Of a stretch of 16,898 nucleotides of DNA, positions 1 through 6,454 are shown piece by piece. Position numbers and translations under genes: made by a program. Below the pieces are notes generated by a model. It saw only the letters and a program-made list of their open reading frames with translations, searched no databases and had not been told where the DNA came from. Source of the DNA: Eubacterium sp. (GTDB lineage: Bacteria; Bacillota; Clostridia; Oscillospirales; Acutalibacteraceae); NCBI GenBank assembly GCA_014465955.1, contig JACTVT010000049.1, positions 1-16,898 on the forward strand. The letters are read 5' to 3'. Position 1 is the first letter of the stretch. Each line of letters opens with the position of its first letter.

Positions 1-405
1 AAATGCTTTATATACATTGTTTTTGTGAAATTGATATAAGAATAAGATGAAAGCAAGAATGCCCGTAATCGCCGAAAAAGCAAGTGAACCTGCGCAGTGA
101 AGATAATATTGAATACGCTGAGTGTAATCAAAATCACAGTTTACGGTCAGAAGTATTCCAATACCTGCAATTGCCGACAGGGAATAATAAATTCTATTTG
201 CTCTGCTGATTTTCCGCAAACCGTAAATAATGTTAAGATGCAGTGTTAAATATGTAATGATTCCCCATATTGCAAATAAAATGGGATGCTTCAGTCCTGT
301 TTTTGAAAGTGCTCCGCTGTTTTCAATTAAACTTCCGTAATGCATCAGCCATAAAGTAAGTAAAATTGATACAGTGGATAAAAATGTACAAATAATCTTT
401 TTCAT
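1..405 (-). CDS. Partial multi-pass membrane protein, unknown function (N-terminal 135 residues)
   Basis: This reading frame opens at an ATG at 405 and runs without a stop to the window edge, so the C-terminus is missing. The visible 135 residues are very hydrophobic. Likely membrane segments lie near residues 4-22, 38-62, 72-88 and 97-124, with a polar D91-D93-T-Q-R turn before the last one. The Lys-Lys start followed directly by a hydrophobic stretch could be a signal anchor. I do not recognise the family; the arrangement of short helices with a His and acidic turn vaguely recalls small uncharacterised membrane families such as DUF998 or Frag1/DRAM, but this is only an impression. A good promoter sits so close upstream that the transcript would start at or within a base or two of the ATG, and no Shine-Dalgarno sequence is present. 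That makes it a candidate leaderless gene. Confidence 0.7.
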   Translation of the reverse strand, partial: MKKIICTFLSTVSILLTLWLMHYGSLIENSGALSKTGLKHPILFAIWGIITYLTLHLNIIYGLRKISRANRIYYSLSAIAGIGILLTVNCDFDYTQRIQYYLHCAGSLAFSAITGILAFILFLYQFHKNNVYKAF

Positions 406-412
406 AACTATA

Positions 413-441
413 ATTTTAAGTATTTAACATAATTTTGTCAA
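413..441 (-). promoter_or_regulatory. Sigma-A type promoter for the membrane protein gene
   Basis: On the minus strand TTGACA (441-436) is followed by a 17-base spacer and TAAAAT (418-413). The expected transcription start falls at about 405-407, at the start codon of the gene it would drive, which implies a leaderless or nearly leaderless mRNA. Confidence 0.65.
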
Positions 442-454
442 TATGAAACTATAT

Positions 455-498
455 TCAATAAAAAAGCAGCAAACTCCAATAAGATGTTTGTTGCTTTT
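455..498 (-). terminator. Intrinsic terminator downstream of the tRNA 3'-end duplicate
   Basis: A 13-pair stem (462-474 with 486-498, one G-U pair) with an 11-base loop is followed on the minus strand by six T residues. It lies directly after the CCA end of the truncated tRNA copy, just as the 611-649 terminator lies after the intact tRNA. It could have been the terminator of a lost tRNA gene, or it may end a small transcript from the 500-610 interval. Confidence 0.65.
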
Positions 499-517
499 GG
501 TGCAGAAGAAGGGACTT
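498..517 (-). pseudogene. Duplicate of the 3' end of tRNA-Leu (acceptor strand, CCA and half of the T arm)
   Basis: These 20 bases are identical to 658-677, the 3' end of the intact tRNA-Leu, including the encoded CCA, the discriminator base and the acceptor strand; three more T residues outside the gene extend the direct repeat to 23 bases (495-517 and 655-677). Beyond position 517 the copy diverges at once, and no 5' half, D arm or anticodon arm is present, so it cannot be a working tRNA. It may be a relic of a second tRNA gene or an attachment-site duplicate. Confidence 0.75.
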
Positions 518-604
518 TCTTCTCAACTATCGAAAGGTACACTGTACCTTTCTCCCAAATTTTTGCACCTTACTGTTTAAAATTTGGAGTTCGTTTCAAG
601 TCCC
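498..604. repeat. Nested inverted-repeat element bounded by tRNA T-arm-like ends
   Basis: The interval is unusually rich in dyad symmetry. The outer arms GGGACTT (511-517) and AAGTCCC (598-604) are complementary. Inside are an imperfect AGAAG/CTTCT pair, a near-perfect palindrome AAAGGTACA-C-TGTACCTTT at about 532-551, and a 9-pair stem CCAAATTTT/AAAATTTGG with a 15-base loop at about 554-587. The right end on the plus strand, GTTTCAAGTCCC, resembles a tRNA T arm, so T-arm-like sequence borders both ends in opposite orientation. No open reading frame is evident. It could be a small mobile repeat, a structured RNA or a recombination scar. Confidence 0.55.
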
Positions 605-610
605 GCTAAT

Positions 611-649
611 TTTATTGAAAAAACAAAAACACCGAAAAATCGGTGTTTT
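611..649 (-). terminator. Intrinsic terminator of tRNA-Leu
   Basis: A 10-pair stem AAAACACCGA/TCGGTGTTTT (626-635 with 640-649) with a four-base loop is followed on the minus strand by a T-rich run. It starts 9 bases past the CCA end of tRNA-Leu and fits as its terminator. Confidence 0.85.
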
Positions 650-657
650 CATTTTTT

Positions 658-744
658 TGGTGCAGAAGAAGGGACTTGAACCCTCATGAATTTGCATTCA
701 CTAGAACCTGAATCTAGCGCGTCTGCCGATTCCGCCACTTCTGC
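658..744 (-). tRNA. tRNA-Leu, anticodon CAG
   Basis: Read on the minus strand this folds as a class II tRNA. The acceptor stem is GCAGAAG/CTTCTGC, the D arm follows TG, the anticodon stem CTAGA/TCTAG carries the loop TTCAGGT with anticodon CAG, then comes a long variable arm closed by ATGAATTTGCATTCA-type complementarity, and a T arm with TTCAAGT in the loop. The discriminator is A and the CCA end is encoded. The long variable arm and the anticodon together identify leucine. It has its own promoter about 20 bases upstream and a terminator just downstream, so it is a single-gene transcription unit. Confidence 0.95.
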
Positions 745-763
745 GTCTTTAAATTACTGAAGT

Positions 764-792
764 ATGTTATCACATTTATCGCAAAAAGTCAA
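764..792 (-). promoter_or_regulatory. Promoter of tRNA-Leu with TRTGn extended -10
   Basis: On the minus strand TTGACT (792-787), a 17-base spacer ending in TGTGA, and TAACAT (769-764). The predicted start is about 13 bases before the mature tRNA. It is divergent from the ttcA-like gene's promoter and shares its TTGAYT-N12-TGTGATA layout. Confidence 0.75.
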
Positions 793-815
793 TCGCTTTA
801 ATAATTATTTTTACC

Positions 816-844
816 TTGATTTAAAAATAATATTGTGATAGCAT
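816..844 (+). promoter_or_regulatory. Promoter of the TtcA-like gene with TRTGn extended -10
   Basis: TTGATT (816-821), a 17-base spacer ending in TGTGA, and TAGCAT (839-844). The -10 is poor, but the upstream TGTG element occurs at the same spacing as in two other promoters of this window, which supports it. The leader would be about 43 bases. Confidence 0.55.
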
Positions 845-893
845 AAATTATACAACGCAGAAAATTTTGCAAAATAATATTACGGTGATTATT

Positions 894-1730
894 ATGGCAA
901 GAGAATTAACTTTTAATCAATGCGCAGAAAGAAGCATTATAAAAACATATCGTAAAAGTATATGGAATCCGTTTGTAGAAGCCTGCAAACGGTATCAGTT
1001 AATTAATGACGGCGATAAAATTGCCGTTTGTATCAGCGGAGGCAAAGACTCTGTTCTTATGGCAAAATGTCTTCAGCAGTTGAAAAAATTTTCAAACACT
1101 GATTTTCAACTTGAATTCATTTGTATGGACCCGGGATATAATTCTGTAAACCGCAGAAAAATCGAGGAAAACTGCCGTCTGCTTGAAATCCCTGTCAATA
1201 TTTTTCAAAGTGATATTTTTGCAGTCACCGAGTCGGTCGGCGGAAGTCCGTGTTATCTCTGCGCACGTATGAGAAGGGGTCATCTTTATGCCAAAGCAAA
1301 GGAACTTGGCTGCAACAAAATCGCTCTCGGCCATCATCTTTCGGATGTAATTGAAACAACTGTTATGGGCATGCTTTACGGCGCTCAGTTGCAGGGAATG
1401 CTCCCTAAACTTAAATCAACCAATTTTGAAGGTATGGAACTTATCCGCCCGCTTTACTGCGTTAATGAAGAAGATATTATAAAATGGAAGAATTATAATA
1501 ATCTTGAATTCATTCAGTGTGCGTGCCGATTTGTTGATGAATACAGCAGTTCGGCAGACGGAATAGGGGAGTCAAAACGTCAGGAAGTCAAGGCTCTTAT
1601 TAAGGAATTGAAGAAGACAAATAAAGATGTTGAAATGAATATTTTTAATTCTATTCATAATATAAAACTCGACACGCTTATTGCTTATAAACAAAACGGA
1701 ATTGAACACAGTTTTTTGGATGAATATTAA
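894..1730 (+). CDS. ttcA: TtcA-like tRNA 2-thiolation enzyme (PP-loop ATPase)
   Basis: This 278-residue cytoplasmic protein belongs to the TtcA/TilS-like adenine nucleotide alpha hydrolases. The PP-loop SGGKDS is at residues 48-53. The paired cysteines C120-Y-L-C123 sit in the CxxCARMRRGxLY context typical of TtcA, where they hold an iron-sulfur cluster, and a further Cys pair, C209-A-C211, offers the third ligand. GHHLSD (146-151) is also a family motif. TtcA makes 2-thiocytidine at position 32 of tRNAs; whether this clostridial homologue has that exact target is inferred. A longer frame opens at a TTG at 867, but the ATG at 894 is preferred because GGTGA lies 5 bases upstream of it and the same GGTGAT ribosome site is used by other genes here. 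The gene stands alone, divergent from a tRNA gene, and ends at a terminator. Confidence 0.85.
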   Translation: MARELTFNQCAERSIIKTYRKSIWNPFVEACKRYQLINDGDKIAVCISGGKDSVLMAKCLQQLKKFSNTDFQLEFICMDPGYNSVNRRKIEENCRLLEIPVNIFQSDIFAVTESVGGSPCYLCARMRRGHLYAKAKELGCNKIALGHHLSDVIETTVMGMLYGAQLQGMLPKLKSTNFEGMELIRPLYCVNEEDIIKWKNYNNLEFIQCACRFVDEYSSSADGIGESKRQEVKALIKELKKTNKDVEMNIFNSIHNIKLDTLIAYKQNGIEHSFLDEY

Positions 1731-1735
1731 TTAAT

Positions 1736-1770
1736 CATAACCGCTGATTAAATCGGCGGTTATGTTTTTC
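1736..1770 (+). terminator. Intrinsic terminator after the TtcA-like gene
   Basis: A stem of about 12 pairs, CATAACCGCTGA with TCGGCGGTTATG (up to 1764), starts 6 bases after the stop codon and is followed by a T-rich run. Confidence 0.85.
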
Positions 1771-1816
1771 TTTTTATTATTTATAACAAATTTTTGATAT
1801 TTCAATGCTTTATTTA

Positions 1817-1845
1817 TTGACATATTCGGAATAATAAATTAAAAT
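1817..1845 (+). promoter_or_regulatory. Promoter of the ABC exporter operon
   Basis: TTGACA (1817-1822), a 17-base spacer and TAAAAT (1840-1845), with an expected leader of about 36 bases before the ATG at 1888. No regulatory gene adjoins it. Confidence 0.75.
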
Positions 1846-1887
1846 CATTTTTGAAAATTAATCATAATTAAAACGAACTGGTGTAGT

Positions 1888-3612
1888 ATGAAAAGTTTAT
1901 TAAAATTTCTCAAAAACTATAAAAAAGAATCATTTTTTGCACCGCTTTTTAAAATGCTTGAGGCGATTTTCGAACTTATAGTTCCGCTCGTTGTTGCCTC
2001 AATTATTGATGTCGGTATAAAAAATAATGATATAAAATTCATAATCGGCAGATGCGGCATTTTGGTTTGCCTTGCCGTAGTGGGTATGGTGTCGGCAATC
2101 ACCGCCCAGTATTTTGCCGCCAAGGCAGCAACGGGTTTCGGTTGTGAACTCCGCCACAGTTTGTTTGATAAAATACAAAGCCTTTCGTTCTCCGAACTTT
2201 ACAAAATCGGTACTTCAAGTCTTATCACAATACTTTCAAACGATTCAAATCAGGTGCAAAACGGTGTTAATATGGTTCTCAGGCTGTTTTTGAGAAGTCC
2301 GTTTATCGTTTTCGGTGCAATGATTATGGCATTTACCGTTGATGTAAAATGTGCACTCGTTTTTGCAGGAACAATTCCTGTGCTTTCAATAGTTGTTTTC
2401 GGAATTATGGCATATACCATCCCGAAATACAGGCAGGTTCAGAATAAACTTGACAGTATTACTTTAAAAACAAGAGAAAATCTTTCAGGTGCAAGAGTTA
2501 TAAGAGCATTTACGGAAGAGGCAGGGGAGATTTCATCATTTATTGAAAGCAATAACGCACTTTCTCATCTGCAAAAAGCAGTCGGCAGAATTTCGGCACT
2601 TATGAATCCTGTTACTTATGTAATTATTAATGCTGCAGTTGTTATTCTTATTTATTGCGGTGCTGTTCGTGTTGATACAGGCAACCTTTCACAGGGTCAG
2701 GTTGTGGCACTTTATAACTATATGAGTCAGATTCTTGTTGAACTGATTAAACTTGCAAATTTGATTGTAACAATTACAAAGGCACTTGCATGCGCATCAA
2801 GAATTGAAAAAGTTTTTGAACTTGAAAACACACTTAATTATAATAATGTTTCTAATATTAATACTGATAATGCCGTTGATTTTGTAAATGCAGAACTCAA
2901 ATATCAGAACGCATCCGAACCGTCACTTTCGGGTATCAGTTTTACTGCTGAAAAAGGCAGCATTATAGGTATTATAGGCGGTACGGGCAGTGGTAAAACG
3001 AGCCTTGTATCCTTAATACCTCATTTTTATGATGCAACACAAGGCAAAGTGCTTGTGAACGGCAGAGATGTAAAATCATATTCGGATGACGAACTGCGCA
3101 GTAAAATCGGTTTTGTTCTTCAGAAATCAGTTCTTTTTAAAGGCACTGTCAGAGATAATCTGAAGTGGGGCAATAAAAATGCCGATGACAGTGATATGCT
3201 TAGTGCTTTAAAACAGGCACAGGTGCTTGATACCGTTCTTGAAAAGGGTGGTCTTGACGCTGAAATTGCACAGAACGGCTCAAATTTATCAGGCGGTCAG
3301 AAGCAAAGACTTTCAGTCGCAAGAGCATTGGTAAGAAAACCGGAAATCCTTATTTTTGATGACAGTTCGTCTGCGCTTGATTTTGCAACAGAAGCAAAAC
3401 TCAGGCACGAAATATCGTCACTCGATTATCATCCGACTGTGTTTATTGTGAGTCAGCGTGCATCTTCGGTTATGAGTGCTGATAAAATTATTGTTCTTGA
3501 TGACGGCAATGTTGTCGGTGAAGGTACCCATAATGAACTTCTTGAAAACTGTGAGGTTTACAGAGAAATCTATAATTCTCAGTTCGGAGAGGAGGCAGAC
3601 AATGAGCAATAA
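1888..3612 (+). CDS. ABC exporter half-transporter, degenerate-NBD subunit of a heterodimer
   Basis: This 574-residue protein joins a six-helix exporter membrane domain (about residues 1-300) to an ATP-binding domain (about 330-574). Walker A GGTGSGKT is at 364-371, the Q-loop Gln at 412 and the signature LSGGQ at 467-471. Walker B ends in D491-D492, with Asp in place of the catalytic Glu, and the H-loop reads S-Q523-R instead of A-H-R. Loss of both catalytic Glu and His is the known hallmark of the degenerate subunit in heterodimeric exporters such as TM287/288, BmrC/D and LmrC/D. It should therefore pair with the product of the next gene, whose site is canonical, and act in the cell membrane as an exporter. 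The substrate cannot be read from sequence; multidrug, peptide or lipid are possible. A GGTG ribosome site precedes the ATG. Confidence 0.92.
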   Translation: MKSLLKFLKNYKKESFFAPLFKMLEAIFELIVPLVVASIIDVGIKNNDIKFIIGRCGILVCLAVVGMVSAITAQYFAAKAATGFGCELRHSLFDKIQSLSFSELYKIGTSSLITILSNDSNQVQNGVNMVLRLFLRSPFIVFGAMIMAFTVDVKCALVFAGTIPVLSIVVFGIMAYTIPKYRQVQNKLDSITLKTRENLSGARVIRAFTEEAGEISSFIESNNALSHLQKAVGRISALMNPVTYVIINAAVVILIYCGAVRVDTGNLSQGQVVALYNYMSQILVELIKLANLIVTITKALACASRIEKVFELENTLNYNNVSNINTDNAVDFVNAELKYQNASEPSLSGISFTAEKGSIIGIIGGTGSGKTSLVSLIPHFYDATQGKVLVNGRDVKSYSDDELRSKIGFVLQKSVLFKGTVRDNLKWGNKNADDSDMLSALKQAQVLDTVLEKGGLDAEIAQNGSNLSGGQKQRLSVARALVRKPEILIFDDSSSALDFATEAKLRHEISSLDYHPTVFIVSQRASSVMSADKIIVLDDGNVVGEGTHNELLENCEVYREIYNSQFGEEADNEQ

Positions 3613-5350
3613 ACAAATTATAAAAAAAGTTTTATCATATATAGGCAAATATAAATATTATTTGCTCTTTTCCGTTATTTTTGCAGCGGTTTCTGTTGCA
3701 CTGACTTTGTATGTTCCTATTCTTGCAGGCAGAGCAATTGACTGTATTATAGGAGCAGGAAATGTTGATTTCACAGCAATTAAGTCAATTTTATTACAGA
3801 TTTTGATTGTTGTTGCGGCAACTTCTGTTTTGCAGTGGTTTATGAATGTTCTCAATAACAGAATAGCTTTTAATGTTGTTCGTGATATGAGAGAAAAGGC
3901 ATTTTGTAAAATTCAGGTTCTGCCGTTCAAATTTCTTGATTCTCACGCTAACGGCGATATAGTAAGTAAGGTTATATCAGATGCAGACCAGTTTGCAGAC
4001 GGACTCCTGATGGGATTTACGCAGTTATTTACAGGTGTTGTAACCATTATTGGCACTTTATGCTTTATGCTTTCAATTAATGTATGGATAACGCTCGTTG
4101 TTGTAATTCTTACACCGCTTTCATTTTTTATTGCACGTTTTATTGCAAAAAAAACATACAAAATGTTTAAACTTCAAAGTGAAACAAGGGGAGAGCAGAC
4201 GGCCTTTATTGATGAGATGATTAATAATCAGAAAGTTACTGAAGCGTATTCACATAAAGATGAAAATCTTAAAAATTTTGACGATATTAATGATCGCCTT
4301 GCAAAATATTCTTTGCGTGCAACTTTCTTTTCATCAATAACCAATCCTGCTACAAGATTTGTAAACAGCATTGTTTATGCAAGTGTTGCTCTTATCGGTG
4401 CAGTTCTTGCGGTAACGGGTAATGGTAATATCACTGTAGGTATTCTTACAAGTTTTCTTGCTTATGCCAATCAGTACACCAAGCCGTTTAACGAAATCAG
4501 CGGCGTAGTTACTGAACTGCAAAACGCAATTGCGTGTGCAGGCAGACTGATTGAACTTATAGAGGAAGATGAAGTTGAACCTGATACAAAAGAAAAAACT
4601 ATGTTAAAAAATCCAAAAGGAAACATAGTTCTTTCCAATGTTGATTTCAGTTATTCAGAGAATAAAAAACTTATTGAAAATCTAAACCTTGATATTAAAA
4701 GCGGTATGAGGGTTGCAATTGTCGGTCCGACAGGATGCGGAAAAACAACTCTTATTAATCTTTTAATGAAGTTTTATGATATTAATAACGGCAGTATTTC
4801 GGTTGACTGTATTAATTACAAAAACATTAACGTTAATTCTCTTCGTTCTTCATTCGGTATGGTTTTGCAGGATACCTGGCTGAAATCGGGTACGGTAAAA
4901 GAAAACATTATTATGGGCAAGCCTTATGCAACTGACGAAGAAATTATTGAGGCGTCAAAAAAATCGTATGCACATTCATTTATAAAAAGACTGCCCGACG
5001 GTTATGACACATATATCGGCACTGACGGTGGAAATCTTTCGGGAGGTCAGAAACAGTTGCTCTGTATTACAAGGCTTATGCTTGTAAATCCGCCTATGCT
5101 GATACTTGATGAAGCAACATCAAGCATCGATACAAGAACCGAGATTAAAATTCAGAAAGCCTTCAATAATCTTATGAGGAGTAAAACAACATTTATAGTT
5201 GCACACAGATTATCTACAATTAAAAATGCTGATTTAATTTTGGTTATGAATAACGGTTCTGTTATAGAAACAGGCACGCATACCGAACTTCTTGCAAAAA
5301 AAGGCTTTTACTTTAATCTTTACAACAGTCAGTTTGCAGGCTTTGAATAA
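3602..5350 (+). CDS. ABC exporter half-transporter, catalytically canonical subunit
   Basis: This 582-residue protein has an exporter membrane domain (about 15-310) and an ATP-binding domain (about 340-582). All ATPase motifs are intact: Walker A GPTGCGKT at 375-382, Q-loop Gln 423, LSGGQ at 479-483, Walker B with D503-E504, and the H-loop His 535 in VAHRLST. It supplies the hydrolysing site for the heterodimer formed with the upstream gene product. The frame is open further upstream, but the ATG at 3602 is clearly the start: AGGAGG lies 6 bases before it, and residues encoded further upstream would overlap the conserved C-terminal domain of the first subunit and have no family match. The start overlaps the upstream stop by 11 bases, which points to translational coupling and equal production of the two subunits. 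Confidence 0.93.
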   Translation: MSNKQIIKKVLSYIGKYKYYLLFSVIFAAVSVALTLYVPILAGRAIDCIIGAGNVDFTAIKSILLQILIVVAATSVLQWFMNVLNNRIAFNVVRDMREKAFCKIQVLPFKFLDSHANGDIVSKVISDADQFADGLLMGFTQLFTGVVTIIGTLCFMLSINVWITLVVVILTPLSFFIARFIAKKTYKMFKLQSETRGEQTAFIDEMINNQKVTEAYSHKDENLKNFDDINDRLAKYSLRATFFSSITNPATRFVNSIVYASVALIGAVLAVTGNGNITVGILTSFLAYANQYTKPFNEISGVVTELQNAIACAGRLIELIEEDEVEPDTKEKTMLKNPKGNIVLSNVDFSYSENKKLIENLNLDIKSGMRVAIVGPTGCGKTTLINLLMKFYDINNGSISVDCINYKNINVNSLRSSFGMVLQDTWLKSGTVKENIIMGKPYATDEEIIEASKKSYAHSFIKRLPDGYDTYIGTDGGNLSGGQKQLLCITRLMLVNPPMLILDEATSSIDTRTEIKIQKAFNNLMRSKTTFIVAHRLSTIKNADLILVMNNGSVIETGTHTELLAKKGFYFNLYNSQFAGFE

Positions 5351-5361
5351 TCTGTTTTCTA

Positions 5362-5390
5362 TTGACTTTTTTCAACAAACAATATAAAAT
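5362..5390 (+). promoter_or_regulatory. Promoter of the zinc-ribbon membrane protein gene
   Basis: TTGACT (5362-5367), a 17-base spacer and TAAAAT (5385-5390), starting 12 bases after the exporter operon. No terminator separates them, so some read-through from the exporter genes is possible. Confidence 0.7.
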
Positions 5391-5422
5391 ATACAGGTAA
5401 TATATTAATAAGGGGTGTCTTT

Positions 5423-6358
5423 ATGGCTACTTGCCCTAACTGCGGTAAAAAACTGCATTTTTGGAACATAAAAGCAGAATGCAGCAAATGCGGTGTTTCA
5501 ATTCCGAATTTTAACTGGATTGAAAGGCTTGAAGAAGATAATATCAATGCAGAAAAATCTTTTGTTAAATTCAATAAAACATTTAACAGAATTAAGTATT
5601 CGCTTTTCGGAACAAAACTTCGTATTGCAAGACTGATTTTAACATTCCTGCCTGCAATCGGCTTTATTCTTCCGTGGGCAACTATCAAAAGTGATGCAAA
5701 TAGTTTTGACTTGTCACTTCTTTCATTTACAGGTGCAAAATCAGCAATTGATATGCTTGTTCAGTTATTCGGTAAATCATCACTGCTTACTGCAAATATG
5801 GGGTTCGAGGGTAACGGCGGTCCTGTAACATTTATGCTTATCGGCACAATTTTGTTCTTCCTTTCTGCACTCCTTATTGTTATAGCATTTTTCCTTAATA
5901 TCATAATGTGTAAAAAGCCGAAGACAAAATCAACGGTTGTTTTTGATATTCTTTCTATTGCCGCATCAATTGCTTCTGTTGCAATGTTTAAAACAGCAGG
6001 TACACTCGGTGCAGACAGTGTTGCATTTACTTTCGGTGAATTTAATGTAATTAATTCCGCAGGTTCAATCGCGTACGGTTACTTTATTGCACTTGCTTTA
6101 CTGCTTATTGCAACAGGTATCAATATTGCCGTTGCAGTTGCCCCGGCAAAGTCCGATGAACTTCTTGAAGAAGAAAGACTTGCAAGAGTTGAGGCAAAAG
6201 AGGCTAAAGAAAGAGAGGCAGAACTTAAAAAAATCAGAGAACGTGAAGAATCTGCCAAAGTACAGGAAGAAGAACAGAAAAAGATTGTTGAAGAAGCAAA
6301 GCGCAAGGTTGCCGAGAAAAAAGCAAAACAGGAAGCAAAGGCTAAGAAAAAGAAATAA
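5423..6358 (+). CDS. Zinc-ribbon protein with four membrane segments and a highly charged C-terminal helix
   Basis: I do not recognise a named family for this 311-residue protein. Its parts are clear. An N-terminal zinc ribbon uses C4/C7 and C20/C23 (CPNC and CSKC). Four likely membrane segments follow near 66-88, 132-161, 170-193 and 215-241. The last 65 residues (about 245-311) are almost entirely Glu, Lys, Ala and Arg and should form a long helix or coiled coil ending in poly-Lys. Both the ribbon and the charged tail would probably face the cytoplasm, given the four crossings and the lysines. A role as a membrane scaffold or nucleic-acid or ribosome contact is possible but is only inference. 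AAGGGG lies 7 bases before the ATG, a promoter lies just upstream and a terminator just downstream, so it is a single-gene unit. Confidence 0.85.
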   Translation: MATCPNCGKKLHFWNIKAECSKCGVSIPNFNWIERLEEDNINAEKSFVKFNKTFNRIKYSLFGTKLRIARLILTFLPAIGFILPWATIKSDANSFDLSLLSFTGAKSAIDMLVQLFGKSSLLTANMGFEGNGGPVTFMLIGTILFFLSALLIVIAFFLNIIMCKKPKTKSTVVFDILSIAASIASVAMFKTAGTLGADSVAFTFGEFNVINSAGSIAYGYFIALALLLIATGINIAVAVAPAKSDELLEEERLARVEAKEAKEREAELKKIREREESAKVQEEEQKKIVEEAKRKVAEKKAKQEAKAKKKK

Positions 6359-6367
6359 CTTTAATTT

Positions 6368-6395
6368 GGGCGGTTTAAATTATCCGCCCTTTTTT
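6368..6395 (+). terminator. Intrinsic terminator after the zinc-ribbon gene
   Basis: The 6-pair stem GGGCGG/CCGCCC (6368-6373 with 6384-6389) has a 10-base AT-rich loop and is followed by six T residues. Confidence 0.88.
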
Positions 6396-6416
6396 GTTGC
6401 TAAAATATAATGCAGA

Positions 6417-6425
6417 TGTTATAAT
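6417..6425 (+). promoter_or_regulatory. Possible extended -10 promoter of the oxidoreductase gene
   Basis: TGTTATAAT matches the extended -10 form TGn-TATAAT, but no good -35 lies at the usual distance. It falls between the preceding terminator and the ATG at 6455, where a promoter is expected. Confidence 0.45.
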
Positions 6426-6454
6426 TACTTTATAAAATATTATGGAGAAATTCT

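Noticed and set aside
498..744. The repeat at the tRNA-Leu 3' end taken as borders of an integrated mobile element
   Set aside because: Only about 140 bases lie between the copies and they hold no integrase or other gene. It can at most be a scar, so no mobile element is annotated.
3476..3601. N-terminal extension of the second ABC subunit
   Set aside because: It overlaps the conserved end of the first subunit in another frame, and the ATG at 3602 has a near-perfect ribosome site.
6087..6410. A 107-codon frame over the charged tail of the zinc-ribbon protein and its terminator
   Set aside because: The Lys/Arg-rich product comes from the purine-rich codons of the real gene in another frame, and the frame runs through the terminator hairpin.
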